Of a DNA stretch of 64,000 bases, positions 1 to 10,034 are shown in pieces. The DNA comes from Planktosalinus lacus (GTDB lineage Bacteria; Bacteroidota; Bacteroidia; Flavobacteriales; Flavobacteriaceae): contig NZ_BMGK01000005.1 of assembly GCF_014640155.1 (NCBI RefSeq), forward strand, positions 1 through 64,000, in the 5' to 3' direction. How positions within the stretch are numbered: position 1 is the stretch's first letter; each line of letters opens with the position of its first letter. The position numbers and the translations under genes were made by a program. The notes under the pieces were generated by a model. It saw nothing but the letters and a program-made list of their open reading frames with translations. It had not been told where the DNA came from and did not search any database.

Positions 1-70
1 ACAGAGTAGTTAAGCCCGTTAGCGCAGATGGTACTGCCATTACGGTGGAAGAGTATGTCGCCGCCTTCTT
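1..70 (+). rRNA. rrf: 5S ribosomal RNA, 3' part (gene starts before the window)
   Basis: The first 70 bases contain the conserved 3' half of bacterial 5S rRNA: the AGTTAAGCCC block, then GATGGTACTGC and a GAAGAGTATGTCGCCGCC stretch close to the usual GGGAGAGTAGGTCGCCGCC. It is followed at once by a strong terminator. The window therefore begins at the end of an rRNA operon read on the plus strand; the 16S and 23S genes would lie to the left. The exact 3' end is estimated. Confidence 0.85.
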
Positions 71-72
71 TT

Positions 73-108
73 AAAACCCTTCATCTTTTGATGAAGGGTT
101 TTTTTTTT
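73..108 (+). terminator. Rho-independent terminator of the rRNA operon
   Basis: AAAACCCTTCATC pairs with GATGAAGGGTTTT around a TTTT loop and runs into eight or more T residues. The position just after the 5S gene fits the end of an rRNA transcript. Confidence 0.85.
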
Positions 109-188
109 GCTTTTTTTCTACTTCAATAAATCACATTTCCCTAAATAGTTAATCTCTCAGATGAAGTGTTTATTATCTATGAATAATT

Positions 189-204
189 TATCAATTGATT
201 GATA
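189..204. repeat. 16-bp palindrome upstream of the T9SS protein gene
   Basis: TATCAAT and ATTGATA flank a 2-base centre. It lies just upstream of the predicted -33 element of the next gene, where a regulator could bind. In DNA this AT-rich a chance origin is possible. Confidence 0.3.
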
Positions 205-217
205 GAATCTAGAATAG

Positions 218-248
218 TTGTTTATATTGGTTAATATTTTTATATTTA
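218..248 (+). promoter_or_regulatory. Bacteroidetes-type promoter for the T9SS protein gene
   Basis: TTG at 218-220 is followed after 20 bases by TATATTTA at 241-248, close to the TTG-N19-TAnnTTTG consensus of the Bacteroidetes primary sigma factor. The start codon is 23 bases downstream. Confidence 0.45.
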
Positions 249-271
249 GAGACTTCTAAAAATATTATATC

Positions 272-1615
272 ATGAAAAAAATTACTAAATATCTACAAAT
301 TACTCTGTTTGTGTATTTTGTATTTTGCTTTTCAGTACAATCGCAAGAACGTATAGCGGTCATTCAAAGTCCAAATGTTATTTTGATGGACTCTGAAACG
401 GGTGTTATTTTAGACCCTTCATTTATTGATTTGGATTTACAAGACCCCGGAACTCCTAAAGCTCTATTGCAAGTTGGTGATGAGATTTGGATAACCCACC
501 AAATTGGAGATAAAATTGACAGATATGATCTTGATGGGGTATTTTTAAGTTCTATTCAAGGAGGTCTTGATAATATTAGGGGACTAGGTTTGATAAACAA
601 CTCTGAGGTTTGGGTGACAAATGCTGGAACAAACAATGGTGCACCCGGAGATGCTATTGTACGTTTTGATTTTGATGGAAATAATCTTGGTTTTTTCCTA
701 ACAGCACCACAATCTGACTCACCTTTTGATGTCATAGATAACGGAAATGGAGAAGCCTACATTTCATACAGTTCAAGTGATAATATTGAGCGTAGGGATT
801 ATGATGGAAATTTTCTTGGAAACATCGTAGAGCCCGGTGTAGTAAGTTTTATTCAACAAATAGAAATTGAAGAACCAGGTGTTATTTTAGCTGCGGTGTT
901 TAGTGGTTCACCTCAAAATGGTGTTTATCGCTTTTCTGAAACAGATGGCTCTATAATTGACTTTTGGAGTGAAGGTAATTTAAGAGGTGTCGCTAAACTT
1001 GGAAATGGAGAAATACTTTGGTCCAGTGGAGCAGGTATTTTTCGATTAGATCCTGATACCGGTGTAAGTACATCGATTTCAGGAAATTCTTCTCAATATT
1101 TTGGAAGATTGAATTTAGATGGGTGTACTCCACCTCCAATACCGACAGGTGCACCGGAACAATCTTTTGAAGATGGAGCTACTCTTGCTGATATTGAGAT
1201 TGATCCAGCTGGTGTTACTTGGTTTGCAACAGAAGCCGATGCGTTAACCGGAACAAATCCATTGCCTTTAAGTACTCTCTTAGTTGATGATGAAACTTAT
1301 TACGCCGTAAATATAGTTTCAGGGTGTTTAAGTGAACCTTTTGCGGTAACTGTAACTATTACATTAAGTATTAATGATTTTGATGATTCCTCATTTTTTT
1401 ATTATCCAAATCCAACCGGCGGTTTACTTACTTTATCGTATGATAAAAACATTTCAGAAATAAGTTTATCAAACCTCTTGGGTCAAACATTACTTGAACA
1501 AAAAGTAGGTTCAAATCAATTGACAATAGATCTATCTGATTTGCCTAAAGCAATTTATCTAATTAATGTAGTTTCAGAAGAGGGCAACAAAACGATAAGA
1601 GTTATTAAAGAGTAG
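272..1615 (+). CDS. Secreted beta-propeller-like protein with T9SS type A sorting domain
   Basis: A 447-residue secreted protein. Residues 1-24 form a signal peptide ending at a Ser-Gln-Ser-Gln-type cleavage region. Residues about 25-285 contain repeated short beta segments (for example DRYDLDGVFLSSI, RRDYDGNFLGNI) that look like NHL/propeller blades. Residues about 286-370 resemble the flavobacterial Ig-like module (QSFEDGATLADIEID, then TWFATEADA and DDETYYAVNIVSGCLSEP). From residue 378 the YPNPTGG motif opens a type A C-terminal sorting domain, which in this phylum directs export across the outer membrane through PorSS/T9SS and is usually cleaved off. The substrate is unknown. It has its own promoter and shares a two-way terminator with the convergent operon. 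Confidence 0.85.
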   Translation: MKKITKYLQITLFVYFVFCFSVQSQERIAVIQSPNVILMDSETGVILDPSFIDLDLQDPGTPKALLQVGDEIWITHQIGDKIDRYDLDGVFLSSIQGGLDNIRGLGLINNSEVWVTNAGTNNGAPGDAIVRFDFDGNNLGFFLTAPQSDSPFDVIDNGNGEAYISYSSSDNIERRDYDGNFLGNIVEPGVVSFIQQIEIEEPGVILAAVFSGSPQNGVYRFSETDGSIIDFWSEGNLRGVAKLGNGEILWSSGAGIFRLDPDTGVSTSISGNSSQYFGRLNLDGCTPPPIPTGAPEQSFEDGATLADIEIDPAGVTWFATEADALTGTNPLPLSTLLVDDETYYAVNIVSGCLSEPFAVTVTITLSINDFDDSSFFYYPNPTGGLLTLSYDKNISEISLSNLLGQTLLEQKVGSNQLTIDLSDLPKAIYLINVVSEEGNKTIRVIKE

Positions 1616-1640
1616 TTTTGAATTTTAATATTGGTTCAAT

Positions 1641-1670
1641 AAAAGGCTGTTATTGTTGACAGCCTTTTTT
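1641..1670. terminator. Bidirectional terminator
   Basis: AAAGGCTGT pairs with ACAGCCTTT around a short loop, with A residues before and T residues after. It serves the T9SS protein gene on the plus strand and probably the murQ-DUF6095 end on the minus strand. Confidence 0.75.
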
Positions 1671-1890
1671 AATGAAAAATAGATTTCATAATCGTTAGAA
1701 TTCCCTTAAAAGCAAAGTAGACGGCAGCAATTCCTATTATTAACCCGATTGGAAAAAAGATGTAAAAGGTACTGTTGTCTTTATTTAAAAAACCAAGTGT
1801 TATTAAATATGGCGCTAAAAACATTAGGGGTAAAGAGAGTGCCATAAACTTTATTCCTGTCATTAGGACTTTTTTATCGGTGTTTTTCAT
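1669..1890 (-). CDS. Small two-helix membrane protein, DUF6095-like
   Basis: A 73-residue protein with two membrane helices (about residues 12-33 and 42-66) joined by a short polar loop containing LNKDNSTFY. The sequence resembles DUF6095, small flavobacterial membrane proteins of unknown function. Its start codon overlaps the murQ stop by one base (TAATG), so it is almost certainly co-translated with murQ. The family assignment is from memory of the pattern; the membrane topology is read directly. Confidence 0.75.
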   Translation of the reverse strand: MKNTDKKVLMTGIKFMALSLPLMFLAPYLITLGFLNKDNSTFYIFFPIGLIIGIAAVYFAFKGILTIMKSIFH

Positions 1891-2708
1891 TATTTCTTGT
1901 TTTGAAAACTAACTATCGCTTTTCTTACGCTTTTATGTTTTTCGAGTAATCGATGGGCTTCTATCTCAGAAATATTACATTCTGACATTATCATTAAAAC
2001 ACCTCGTTTTACTAACTTTTCATTACTCAGTTGCATATCAACCATTTTATTGCCCTTTACTTTTCCAAGCTGGATCATTGTTGAAGTGGTAATCATATTC
2101 AATATCATTTTTTGAGCTGTTCCTGCTTTCATTCTGGAACTTCCGGTTAAAAATTCAGGTCCTACGATAACTTCAATAGGGTATTTTGATACATTGGATA
2201 GTGGGCTGTCTTGATTGCAGGTGATGCATCCTGTAATAATATTGTTTTTATTGCACTGTTCAAGAGCTCCAATTACATAAGGTGTAGTTCCAGAGGCAGC
2301 GATACCAATTACAATGTCATCTTCGCAAATAGTAAAAGATTTTAGGTCTTTCCAACCTTGGGTTAATGAATCTTCGGCAAACTCTACTGCTTTTCTGATT
2401 GCTTGGTCCCCTCCGGCGATCAATCCTATTACCAGGTCATGAGATACTCCAAATGTTGGTGGGCATTCACTGGCGTCCAGAATGCCCAAACGTCCGCTGG
2501 TTCCTGCACCAATGTAAAACAAGCGCCCTCCTTTTAAGAGTTTTTCAATTACTCTTTTTGTAAGGGATTCAATTTGAGGGATGGCTTTTTCTACAGCAAA
2601 GGCAACAGTTTTGTCTTCATTGTTGATGTTTTCCAACAATTGTCTCACCTCCATTTTTTCTAAATGGTTATAGTTAGAATCCGACTCTGTAGTTTTAATA
2701 AACTTCAT
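1890..2708 (-). CDS. murQ: N-acetylmuramic acid 6-phosphate etherase
   Basis: Cytoplasmic lyase that removes the D-lactyl ether from MurNAc-6-phosphate to give GlcNAc-6-phosphate, a step in recycling peptidoglycan sugars. At 272 residues it is slightly shorter than the usual 295-300. The SIS-domain signature is clear: YIGAGTSGRLGILDASECPPTFG near residues 66-88, followed by a GLIAGGDQAIRKAVE stretch and GIAASGTTPYVIGAL. It sits 19 bases after the DUF4249 gene, so it seems to share an operon with the TonB-dependent receptor pair. No MurNAc kinase or murT-like transporter is nearby, so the origin of its substrate is not shown here. Confidence 0.93.
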   Translation of the reverse strand: MKFIKTTESDSNYNHLEKMEVRQLLENINNEDKTVAFAVEKAIPQIESLTKRVIEKLLKGGRLFYIGAGTSGRLGILDASECPPTFGVSHDLVIGLIAGGDQAIRKAVEFAEDSLTQGWKDLKSFTICEDDIVIGIAASGTTPYVIGALEQCNKNNIITGCITCNQDSPLSNVSKYPIEVIVGPEFLTGSSRMKAGTAQKMILNMITTSTMIQLGKVKGNKMVDMQLSNEKLVKRGVLMIMSECNISEIEAHRLLEKHKSVRKAIVSFQNKK

Positions 2709-2727
2709 TCAACAAATTTACACATAC

Positions 2728-3534
2728 TTATTGAACTGTATAATAAAAACTAAAGGCTTCTGAAATTCTAAAGTAACCCAAAGGAAAGTTATCCGGATTT
2801 GTTTGGTTTGTAATATTTCCTCTCACTGTGGCCGGTTGGGTTTCAAATGGACCTGCCGGGGCATCTCCTTGTTGAATTAAGGTAAATAAATAATTGTAAT
2901 TTTGCTCATTGATGCCATATAAATTAAACGTTACGACATCATTTGGTTCTATATCTTCAACCAAATAGTAACCAAAAATCAGGTTTCCATCAAAAAACTC
3001 ATCAGTTAACGCATCATATATGTTTCCTTTTTCTGATTTTCCTTCAAAGAAATAAAAATTATCTTCACCTGCAGGATCACTAAAAAACACTTTTAATTCG
3101 ATATCTTCTCCTGAAAAACCAGCATCATTTCTTTGTTCTACAAATTCTAAAGGTACTGCGCTTACCAGTTGATTGGTAGCGGTATACAATTCATTTTCAT
3201 AAATTATTTCGAGTGTATAGTCTGTATTGGGTTGGGGTTCAAAATCTCCAAAATACAGTCCGTTCTCACTGTGTATAAAGGGGTAGCTATTTCCTTGTTC
3301 ATCTGTAATTGTCACTTCAGCAGTACTTACCGGAAGGATATTAGTATCAAAATAGGGTGCTGTTAAACTTAGTTTAATTTTTGGAAAGTCTGTAACGTTT
3401 GGGTCAGGGTAATAGTTGATAGAGGCTTCAACTACAAGTTTTGGGTCTGCGGTGTTTAAATCCAAATCAATTTCTTCTTCACAGGATGTTAAGCTAATCA
3501 GAACCAATAAAAATATGTGTCTTAAAAGTTTCAT
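2728..3534 (-). CDS. DUF4249 lipoprotein, partner of the TonB-dependent receptor
   Basis: A 268-residue lipoprotein with signal peptide and lipobox LTSC (Cys18), followed by acidic residues EEEIDLDL. The body is beta-rich and matches DUF4249, whose members in Bacteroidetes are almost always encoded next to a TonB-dependent receptor and are thought to act at the outer membrane with it. The gene overlaps the receptor stop codon by one base, which supports translational coupling. The length is at the short end for the family (often 270-400). The ligand cannot be told from the sequence. Confidence 0.85.
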   Translation of the reverse strand: MKLLRHIFLLVLISLTSCEEEIDLDLNTADPKLVVEASINYYPDPNVTDFPKIKLSLTAPYFDTNILPVSTAEVTITDEQGNSYPFIHSENGLYFGDFEPQPNTDYTLEIIYENELYTATNQLVSAVPLEFVEQRNDAGFSGEDIELKVFFSDPAGEDNFYFFEGKSEKGNIYDALTDEFFDGNLIFGYYLVEDIEPNDVVTFNLYGINEQNYNYLFTLIQQGDAPAGPFETQPATVRGNITNQTNPDNFPLGYFRISEAFSFYYTVQ

Positions 3535-5930
3535 TAAAATTTAAAATTATAGGTTACAGCAGGAATAATTCCAAAGATAGAGAGTTTCACAGCTTCATTT
3601 CTGCCAATATCTGTATTTTCTCTAAACGAGATTGAAGCAGCATTCATTCTATTATAAACATTATAAATACTAAAAACCCACTCAGACTTCCAATTTCTAT
3701 TATTGTTTTTTTGAGGAGTTAAGGTTGCAGACAGATCTAAGTGATGAAAGGTTTGCAATCTGCTGCTATTTCTAGCTTCAAAAGTGGGTACAACAATTCC
3801 GTTATAAATATATTGACCATTTGGAAAGGTAACCGGTTGTCCTGTTTGAAAAATAAAGTTGGCTCCAAATGTCCATTTTGAGTTCAATTCATAGCTTCCA
3901 GTTATTGAAATATCATGAGTCTTGTCCCAGGCTGAGAGATACCATTTACTATTGTTGATTCCCAATTCTTCATTGGTCCTTCCGGGTGTTTTTTGCTCAC
4001 TTCTTGAAAGTGTATAAGCAATCCATCCCTGAAGTTTACCTGTATTTTTTCTAAAAAGGATCTCCAAGCCATAAGCTCTAGCTTCTCCGGCAAGGAGAAC
4101 TTGTTCAATAGCGTTGTTTGCGATAAGATTTGCACCGTCAACATAGTCAAGTCTGTTATCTACTTTTTTATAGAATGACTCTACTTCAAGTGAATAATTT
4201 TCAAAATTTTTAAAATAGCCCAAAGCAATCTGATCTGCAACTTGTGGTTCAATGTATTTTCCACTGGGGGCATATACATCAAATGGAGTGGGTGATGTGG
4301 TGTTTGAAATCAAGTGGATATATTGTGTCATTCTGTTGTAACTTGCTTTTACAGAGGATTCGTCTGTGAGTTGGTATGCTATTGAAAACCTTGGTTCAGG
4401 GTTGTGAAACGATTTTATAGTACTTCCTTTCGAAATATTTAGGGTGTCAATGGGTGGTGCTTTTTCATATATTTTGAGGTCATTGTTAAATACATTGGGT
4501 TGATCATTTTCATAGATGTATAATTCATCCTGCCCTAATCTGTTAAATGTAGAAAAACGCAGTCCTGCCTGCACAGCGATTTTTTCTGAAATCGTATATT
4601 CAGCATCCAGGTATATGGCATTTTCAAAAGCAAATTTATCAGTGAGTTTAGTTTGGTTAATGCCTGAAGTTTCAGAGTTTGGTTTTATTTCACCTGGAAT
4701 AAATTGATAATAAATGGAGTTTAAGCCATAGTTGAGTTGCAAATTTTCAGTCAAATAATGCTTAAAATCATATTTAAAATTGTAGTTTTTTATTCCGCTG
4801 TCAAAATCAAAACCAACAAAATCAAGAGTTAGCCCATAATAATAATCTGAAAAGATGAGTGAAAGGTTTGAAAATAGTTTGTTGGAGAACAAATGATTCC
4901 ATCTAATGTTGACTGTTGAGTTTCCAAAGCTATTGCTGAAACTGTCAGAAATTTCAAAAACATCCCTTCCAAAATATCCCGAAACATATAGGTTGTTATT
5001 TTCATTAATTCGATAACTCAATTTTGTATTTAAATCGTAAAAATAAGCAACATTGTCATTGTCAAACAATGGTAAAAATAAGTGAGCATAACTGCTTCTT
5101 CCTCCAATTAGAAAAGAACTTTTTTCGTTAAATATTGGTCCTTCGAGAAGCAATCTGCTAGAAATTAAACCGACACCACCGGTAGCTTTAATTTCGTTGT
5201 TGTTGCCATCTTTTTGGTAAATATCAAGAACAGATGAAATGCGACCACCAAATTTTGCCGGAATTCCCCCCTTATAAAGTTTCAGGTCTTTAATCGCATC
5301 GGGGTTAAAAACGGAAAAGAAACCAAATAAATGTGAGGAATTATAGAGTGTTGCTTCATCAAGAAGAATAAGGTTTTGATCAGCGGCACCACCTCTCACA
5401 TTGAACCCACTTGCTCCTTCGCCTGAGCTAGTAACACCGGGAAGTAATAGTAGCGATTTTATAATGTCAGTTTCACCCAAAACCACCGGCATTTTTTTAA
5501 TGGTATTTATAGTGAGTGAGTTTAAACTCATCTGAGGTTTTTTGATATTTAGCTTTTCAATGTTTTGCTTGATTACTATTTCGTCAAGAGATTCCAAAGA
5601 CTCAGAGAGTGAAATGTCCTGCCTTATGTTTTGATTGAGTGAGATAGTCAATGTTTTCGAAGAAAACCCTAAACTACTATAAGTGACTTCATAGGTGCCT
5701 TCTTCAAGAGTTAGTGAGTAAAAGCCATATTCATTTGTAATTGTTCCAGTTTGTAGCTCAGGGATAATGACATTCACTCCAATCAAAGTTTCATTTGATG
5801 AGGCATCTGTAATGGTTCCACTGACCGTATATTTATTTACCTGACTTTGAGAAAAAAATAGTTGAACACTAAATAATAATGTAAGAAAGAGTAGTTTCTT
5901 TTTCAAATTTTTTAGGTAAAAATAAGGCAT
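3534..5930 (-). CDS. TonB-dependent outer-membrane receptor with carboxypeptidase-like N-terminal domain
   Basis: A 798-residue receptor. After a signal peptide (residues about 1-29), residues 34-115 form a CarboxypepD_reg-like domain (SGTITDASSNETLIGVNV, GFYSLTLEEGTYEV). A plug domain follows at about 130-235 (GETDIIKSLLLLPGV, GFNVRGGAADQNLILLDEA), then a 22-strand-type barrel ending in aromatic TYNFKF. It takes up a ligand too large for porins using TonB energy. It is not a SusC-type receptor: it is shorter and has no SusD gene beside it. It is the first gene of the receptor, DUF4249, murQ, DUF6095 operon. Confidence 0.92.
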   Translation of the reverse strand: MPYFYLKNLKKKLLFLTLLFSVQLFFSQSQVNKYTVSGTITDASSNETLIGVNVIIPELQTGTITNEYGFYSLTLEEGTYEVTYSSLGFSSKTLTISLNQNIRQDISLSESLESLDEIVIKQNIEKLNIKKPQMSLNSLTINTIKKMPVVLGETDIIKSLLLLPGVTSSGEGASGFNVRGGAADQNLILLDEATLYNSSHLFGFFSVFNPDAIKDLKLYKGGIPAKFGGRISSVLDIYQKDGNNNEIKATGGVGLISSRLLLEGPIFNEKSSFLIGGRSSYAHLFLPLFDNDNVAYFYDLNTKLSYRINENNNLYVSGYFGRDVFEISDSFSNSFGNSTVNIRWNHLFSNKLFSNLSLIFSDYYYGLTLDFVGFDFDSGIKNYNFKYDFKHYLTENLQLNYGLNSIYYQFIPGEIKPNSETSGINQTKLTDKFAFENAIYLDAEYTISEKIAVQAGLRFSTFNRLGQDELYIYENDQPNVFNNDLKIYEKAPPIDTLNISKGSTIKSFHNPEPRFSIAYQLTDESSVKASYNRMTQYIHLISNTTSPTPFDVYAPSGKYIEPQVADQIALGYFKNFENYSLEVESFYKKVDNRLDYVDGANLIANNAIEQVLLAGEARAYGLEILFRKNTGKLQGWIAYTLSRSEQKTPGRTNEELGINNSKWYLSAWDKTHDISITGSYELNSKWTFGANFIFQTGQPVTFPNGQYIYNGIVVPTFEARNSSRLQTFHHLDLSATLTPQKNNNRNWKSEWVFSIYNVYNRMNAASISFRENTDIGRNEAVKLSIFGIIPAVTYNFKF

Positions 5931-5995
5931 AATTACGATAAACCTCTTAATAAAATCTTAGCTTTTTAGTAGAAATTCACATTTTTAAATTAGTT

Positions 5996-6010
5996 TGGCA
6001 CAGCAATTGG
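5996..6010 (+). promoter_or_regulatory. Sigma-54-like -24/-12 promoter before the DUF4476 gene
   Basis: TGGCAC, five bases, then TTGG. The spacing matches the sigma-54 consensus TGGCAC-N5-TTGC with one change at the last position. The start codon follows 33 bases later. A very similar element lies before dnaK in this window. Confidence 0.45.
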
Positions 6011-6043
6011 AAACCTTTGATTAAATATTTAAACTTAATTATT

Positions 6044-6697
6044 ATGAAACTAAAATTACTTATTTCGACACTTTTTCTTTTTGTACTCCATTTTGGACAT
6101 AGCCAACAAAGAGATGCAAGTTTACAAGTTGAATTTGAAAATTCAAGAGCTTCATTTACCATTCAAATAGGTGAGTTGGATTTTCAAGTTGATAGAAATA
6201 TACTTTTTGTGGAAGGTTTACCAAGTGGTTTTCACGAAGTATTAATTTTTGAAATTAAAAGAAACAGGCGTGTTTTAGTTTATAGAGGCGGAATTAACCT
6301 GGCTAGAAATGCAACTACTTTTTCATTTTTTAGAAATAGAAATTTTGAAGTATATGCCATCGAGCCTCACTTTGTCGATGATCCGGTTATTGTTGAAGTT
6401 CCTGTAATTTCAAATGAAATGTTTAATCAGTTAAAAAGCACGGTACAAAACGAATCTTTTGATTCAGGAAGATTGGAATTACTGGAGTCCACTTTGAGAA
6501 ATAATAATTTTACTTCACATCAAATTAAAGAATTATTGCATTTGCTTTCATTTGATTCCGGAAGGTTACAATTTGCAAAATCTGCTTACACACAAGTTGT
6601 TGATCCAGAAAATTATTTTGTTGTCAATGAAGCACTTTCATATTCGAGTAGTAAAAGTGAACTACTAAAGTACATCAATAGCATGCCTGGAAATTAA
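6044..6697 (+). CDS. Secreted DUF4476 protein
   Basis: A 217-residue protein starting at ATG 6044, where MKLKLLISTLFLFVLHFGHSQ is a clean signal peptide; an in-frame TTG at 6017 would add nine residues before it and is unlikely. The C-terminal half holds the DUF4476 signature, helical repeats with two SFDSGRLE/Q motifs and TSHQIKELLHLLSF between them. The N-terminal half is beta-rich (GLPSGFHEVLIFEIKRNRRVLVYRGG) and resembles the module often found before DUF4476. Function unknown. It stands alone, with a sigma-54-like promoter upstream and a strong terminator downstream. Confidence 0.85.
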   Translation: MKLKLLISTLFLFVLHFGHSQQRDASLQVEFENSRASFTIQIGELDFQVDRNILFVEGLPSGFHEVLIFEIKRNRRVLVYRGGINLARNATTFSFFRNRNFEVYAIEPHFVDDPVIVEVPVISNEMFNQLKSTVQNESFDSGRLELLESTLRNNNFTSHQIKELLHLLSFDSGRLQFAKSAYTQVVDPENYFVVNEALSYSSSKSELLKYINSMPGN

Positions 6698-6728
6698 AAA
6701 AAAAGCTGCCAATTTTGGCAGCTTTTTT

Positions 6729-6729
<1 letters not shown>
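6697..6729. terminator. Bidirectional terminator between DUF4476 gene and icd
   Basis: AGCTGCCA and TGGCAGCT form a perfect stem with ATTT loop, flanked by A and T tracts, between two convergent genes. It can stop transcription from either side. Confidence 0.85.
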
Positions 6730-9029
<2,300 letters not shown>

Positions 9030-9141
9030 TTATAAAAGCTACCGAATAAATTATGTTTAGCCTCATAATCTGTTTTTTCTATGAATATTCCTTACCTTAG
9101 TATGGTTCTAAAAAAATGTAATTTTAGGTGGCTTTTAATTT

Positions 9142-9957
9142 ATGAACCCCGGACTTCAATACATACAAATACAACGAAATAAAAGTACAGCAACCACTTC
9201 TTTAGAAGATGTAGTTGCTGTGGAAGCACCACTTGAAATTCAGATACAGCACTCCAGTGAGAATCGGGCAAAATCGATTTCAGTCACCATGCGTACACCG
9301 GGAAATGATATTGACCTCGCATTAGGGTTTTTGTTTACTGAGGGATTGATAAAAGACTATCATCAGGTTAAAAAGGCTTTTCCTTTTGGTGAAAATAGAG
9401 TTGTTGTTCAATTGAATGAAGGAGAAACTATAGCACTTGAAAATAGTGAACGCAATTTTTATACCACCAGCAGTTGTGGTGTTTGTGGAAAATCGAGTAT
9501 AGAGGCCATACAAACCATTTCTCAGTTTCAAATTAATAGATCACGTGTTCCTTCTGAAGGAGTACTCTTTGGCCTTAAAAAAACTCTTGAGAAACAGCAA
9601 TCACTTTTTAGTCTTACCGGTGGAATCCACGCCGCTGCATTATTTAACTTAAAAGGGGAAATAGAAATTGTTCAAGAGGATGTGGGGCGTCACAATGCCC
9701 TGGACAAACTCATTGGTGAAGCTTTTCAAAAACAATTGCTACCTCTTGATGATCGCATATTACTACTTAGTGGTCGTGCCAGTTTTGAATTGGTTCAAAA
9801 AGGCATTATGGCCGGAATAGGTACTATAGTTGCAGTGGGGGCACCATCAAGTCTGGCTGTTGAATTAGCTCGGGAACACAATCAAACACTCATCGGGTTT
9901 TTAAAACAAGACAGTTTTAACATCTATTCCCGTTCTCTAGATGAAAATGTGACCTAA
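9142..9957 (+). CDS. fdhD: Formate dehydrogenase accessory sulfurtransferase FdhD
   Basis: A cytoplasmic protein of 271 residues that moves sulfur from a cysteine desulfurase to the molybdenum-bis-MGD cofactor of formate dehydrogenase. The catalytic CxxC motif is visible as SSCGVCGKSS (Cys112 and Cys115). Other family blocks are GNDIDLALGFLFTEGLI, FSLTGGIHAAALF, QEDVGRHNALDKLIG and LLSGRASFELVQKG. It comes just before the two formate dehydrogenase genes on the same strand, fitting its role. The N-terminal 20 residues are variable, as in the family. Confidence 0.96.
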   Translation: MNPGLQYIQIQRNKSTATTSLEDVVAVEAPLEIQIQHSSENRAKSISVTMRTPGNDIDLALGFLFTEGLIKDYHQVKKAFPFGENRVVVQLNEGETIALENSERNFYTTSSCGVCGKSSIEAIQTISQFQINRSRVPSEGVLFGLKKTLEKQQSLFSLTGGIHAAALFNLKGEIEIVQEDVGRHNALDKLIGEAFQKQLLPLDDRILLLSGRASFELVQKGIMAGIGTIVAVGAPSSLAVELAREHNQTLIGFLKQDSFNIYSRSLDENVT

Positions 9958-9974
9958 AACTTTTCAGAAATCCT

Positions 9975-10004
9975 TATCTTTGGTAAAAACAATATCCGGA
10001 TATT
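9975..10004 (+). promoter_or_regulatory. -7 element and 14-bp palindrome before the formate dehydrogenase genes
   Basis: TATCTTTG at 9975-9982 matches the -7 consensus. A perfect 14-bp palindrome, AATATCC-GGATATT, lies at 9991-10004, about where transcription would begin, and is a candidate operator. No TTG is found at the -33 position, so activator help would be plausible. The start codon is 30 bases further. Confidence 0.4.
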
Positions 10005-10034
10005 TTTTTTCGGTATTAAAACTACTCAGTGTCC

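Noticed and set aside
6017-6043. Upstream TTG start for the DUF4476 gene
   Set aside because: It would put nine residues before a textbook signal peptide and would begin close to the predicted transcript start.
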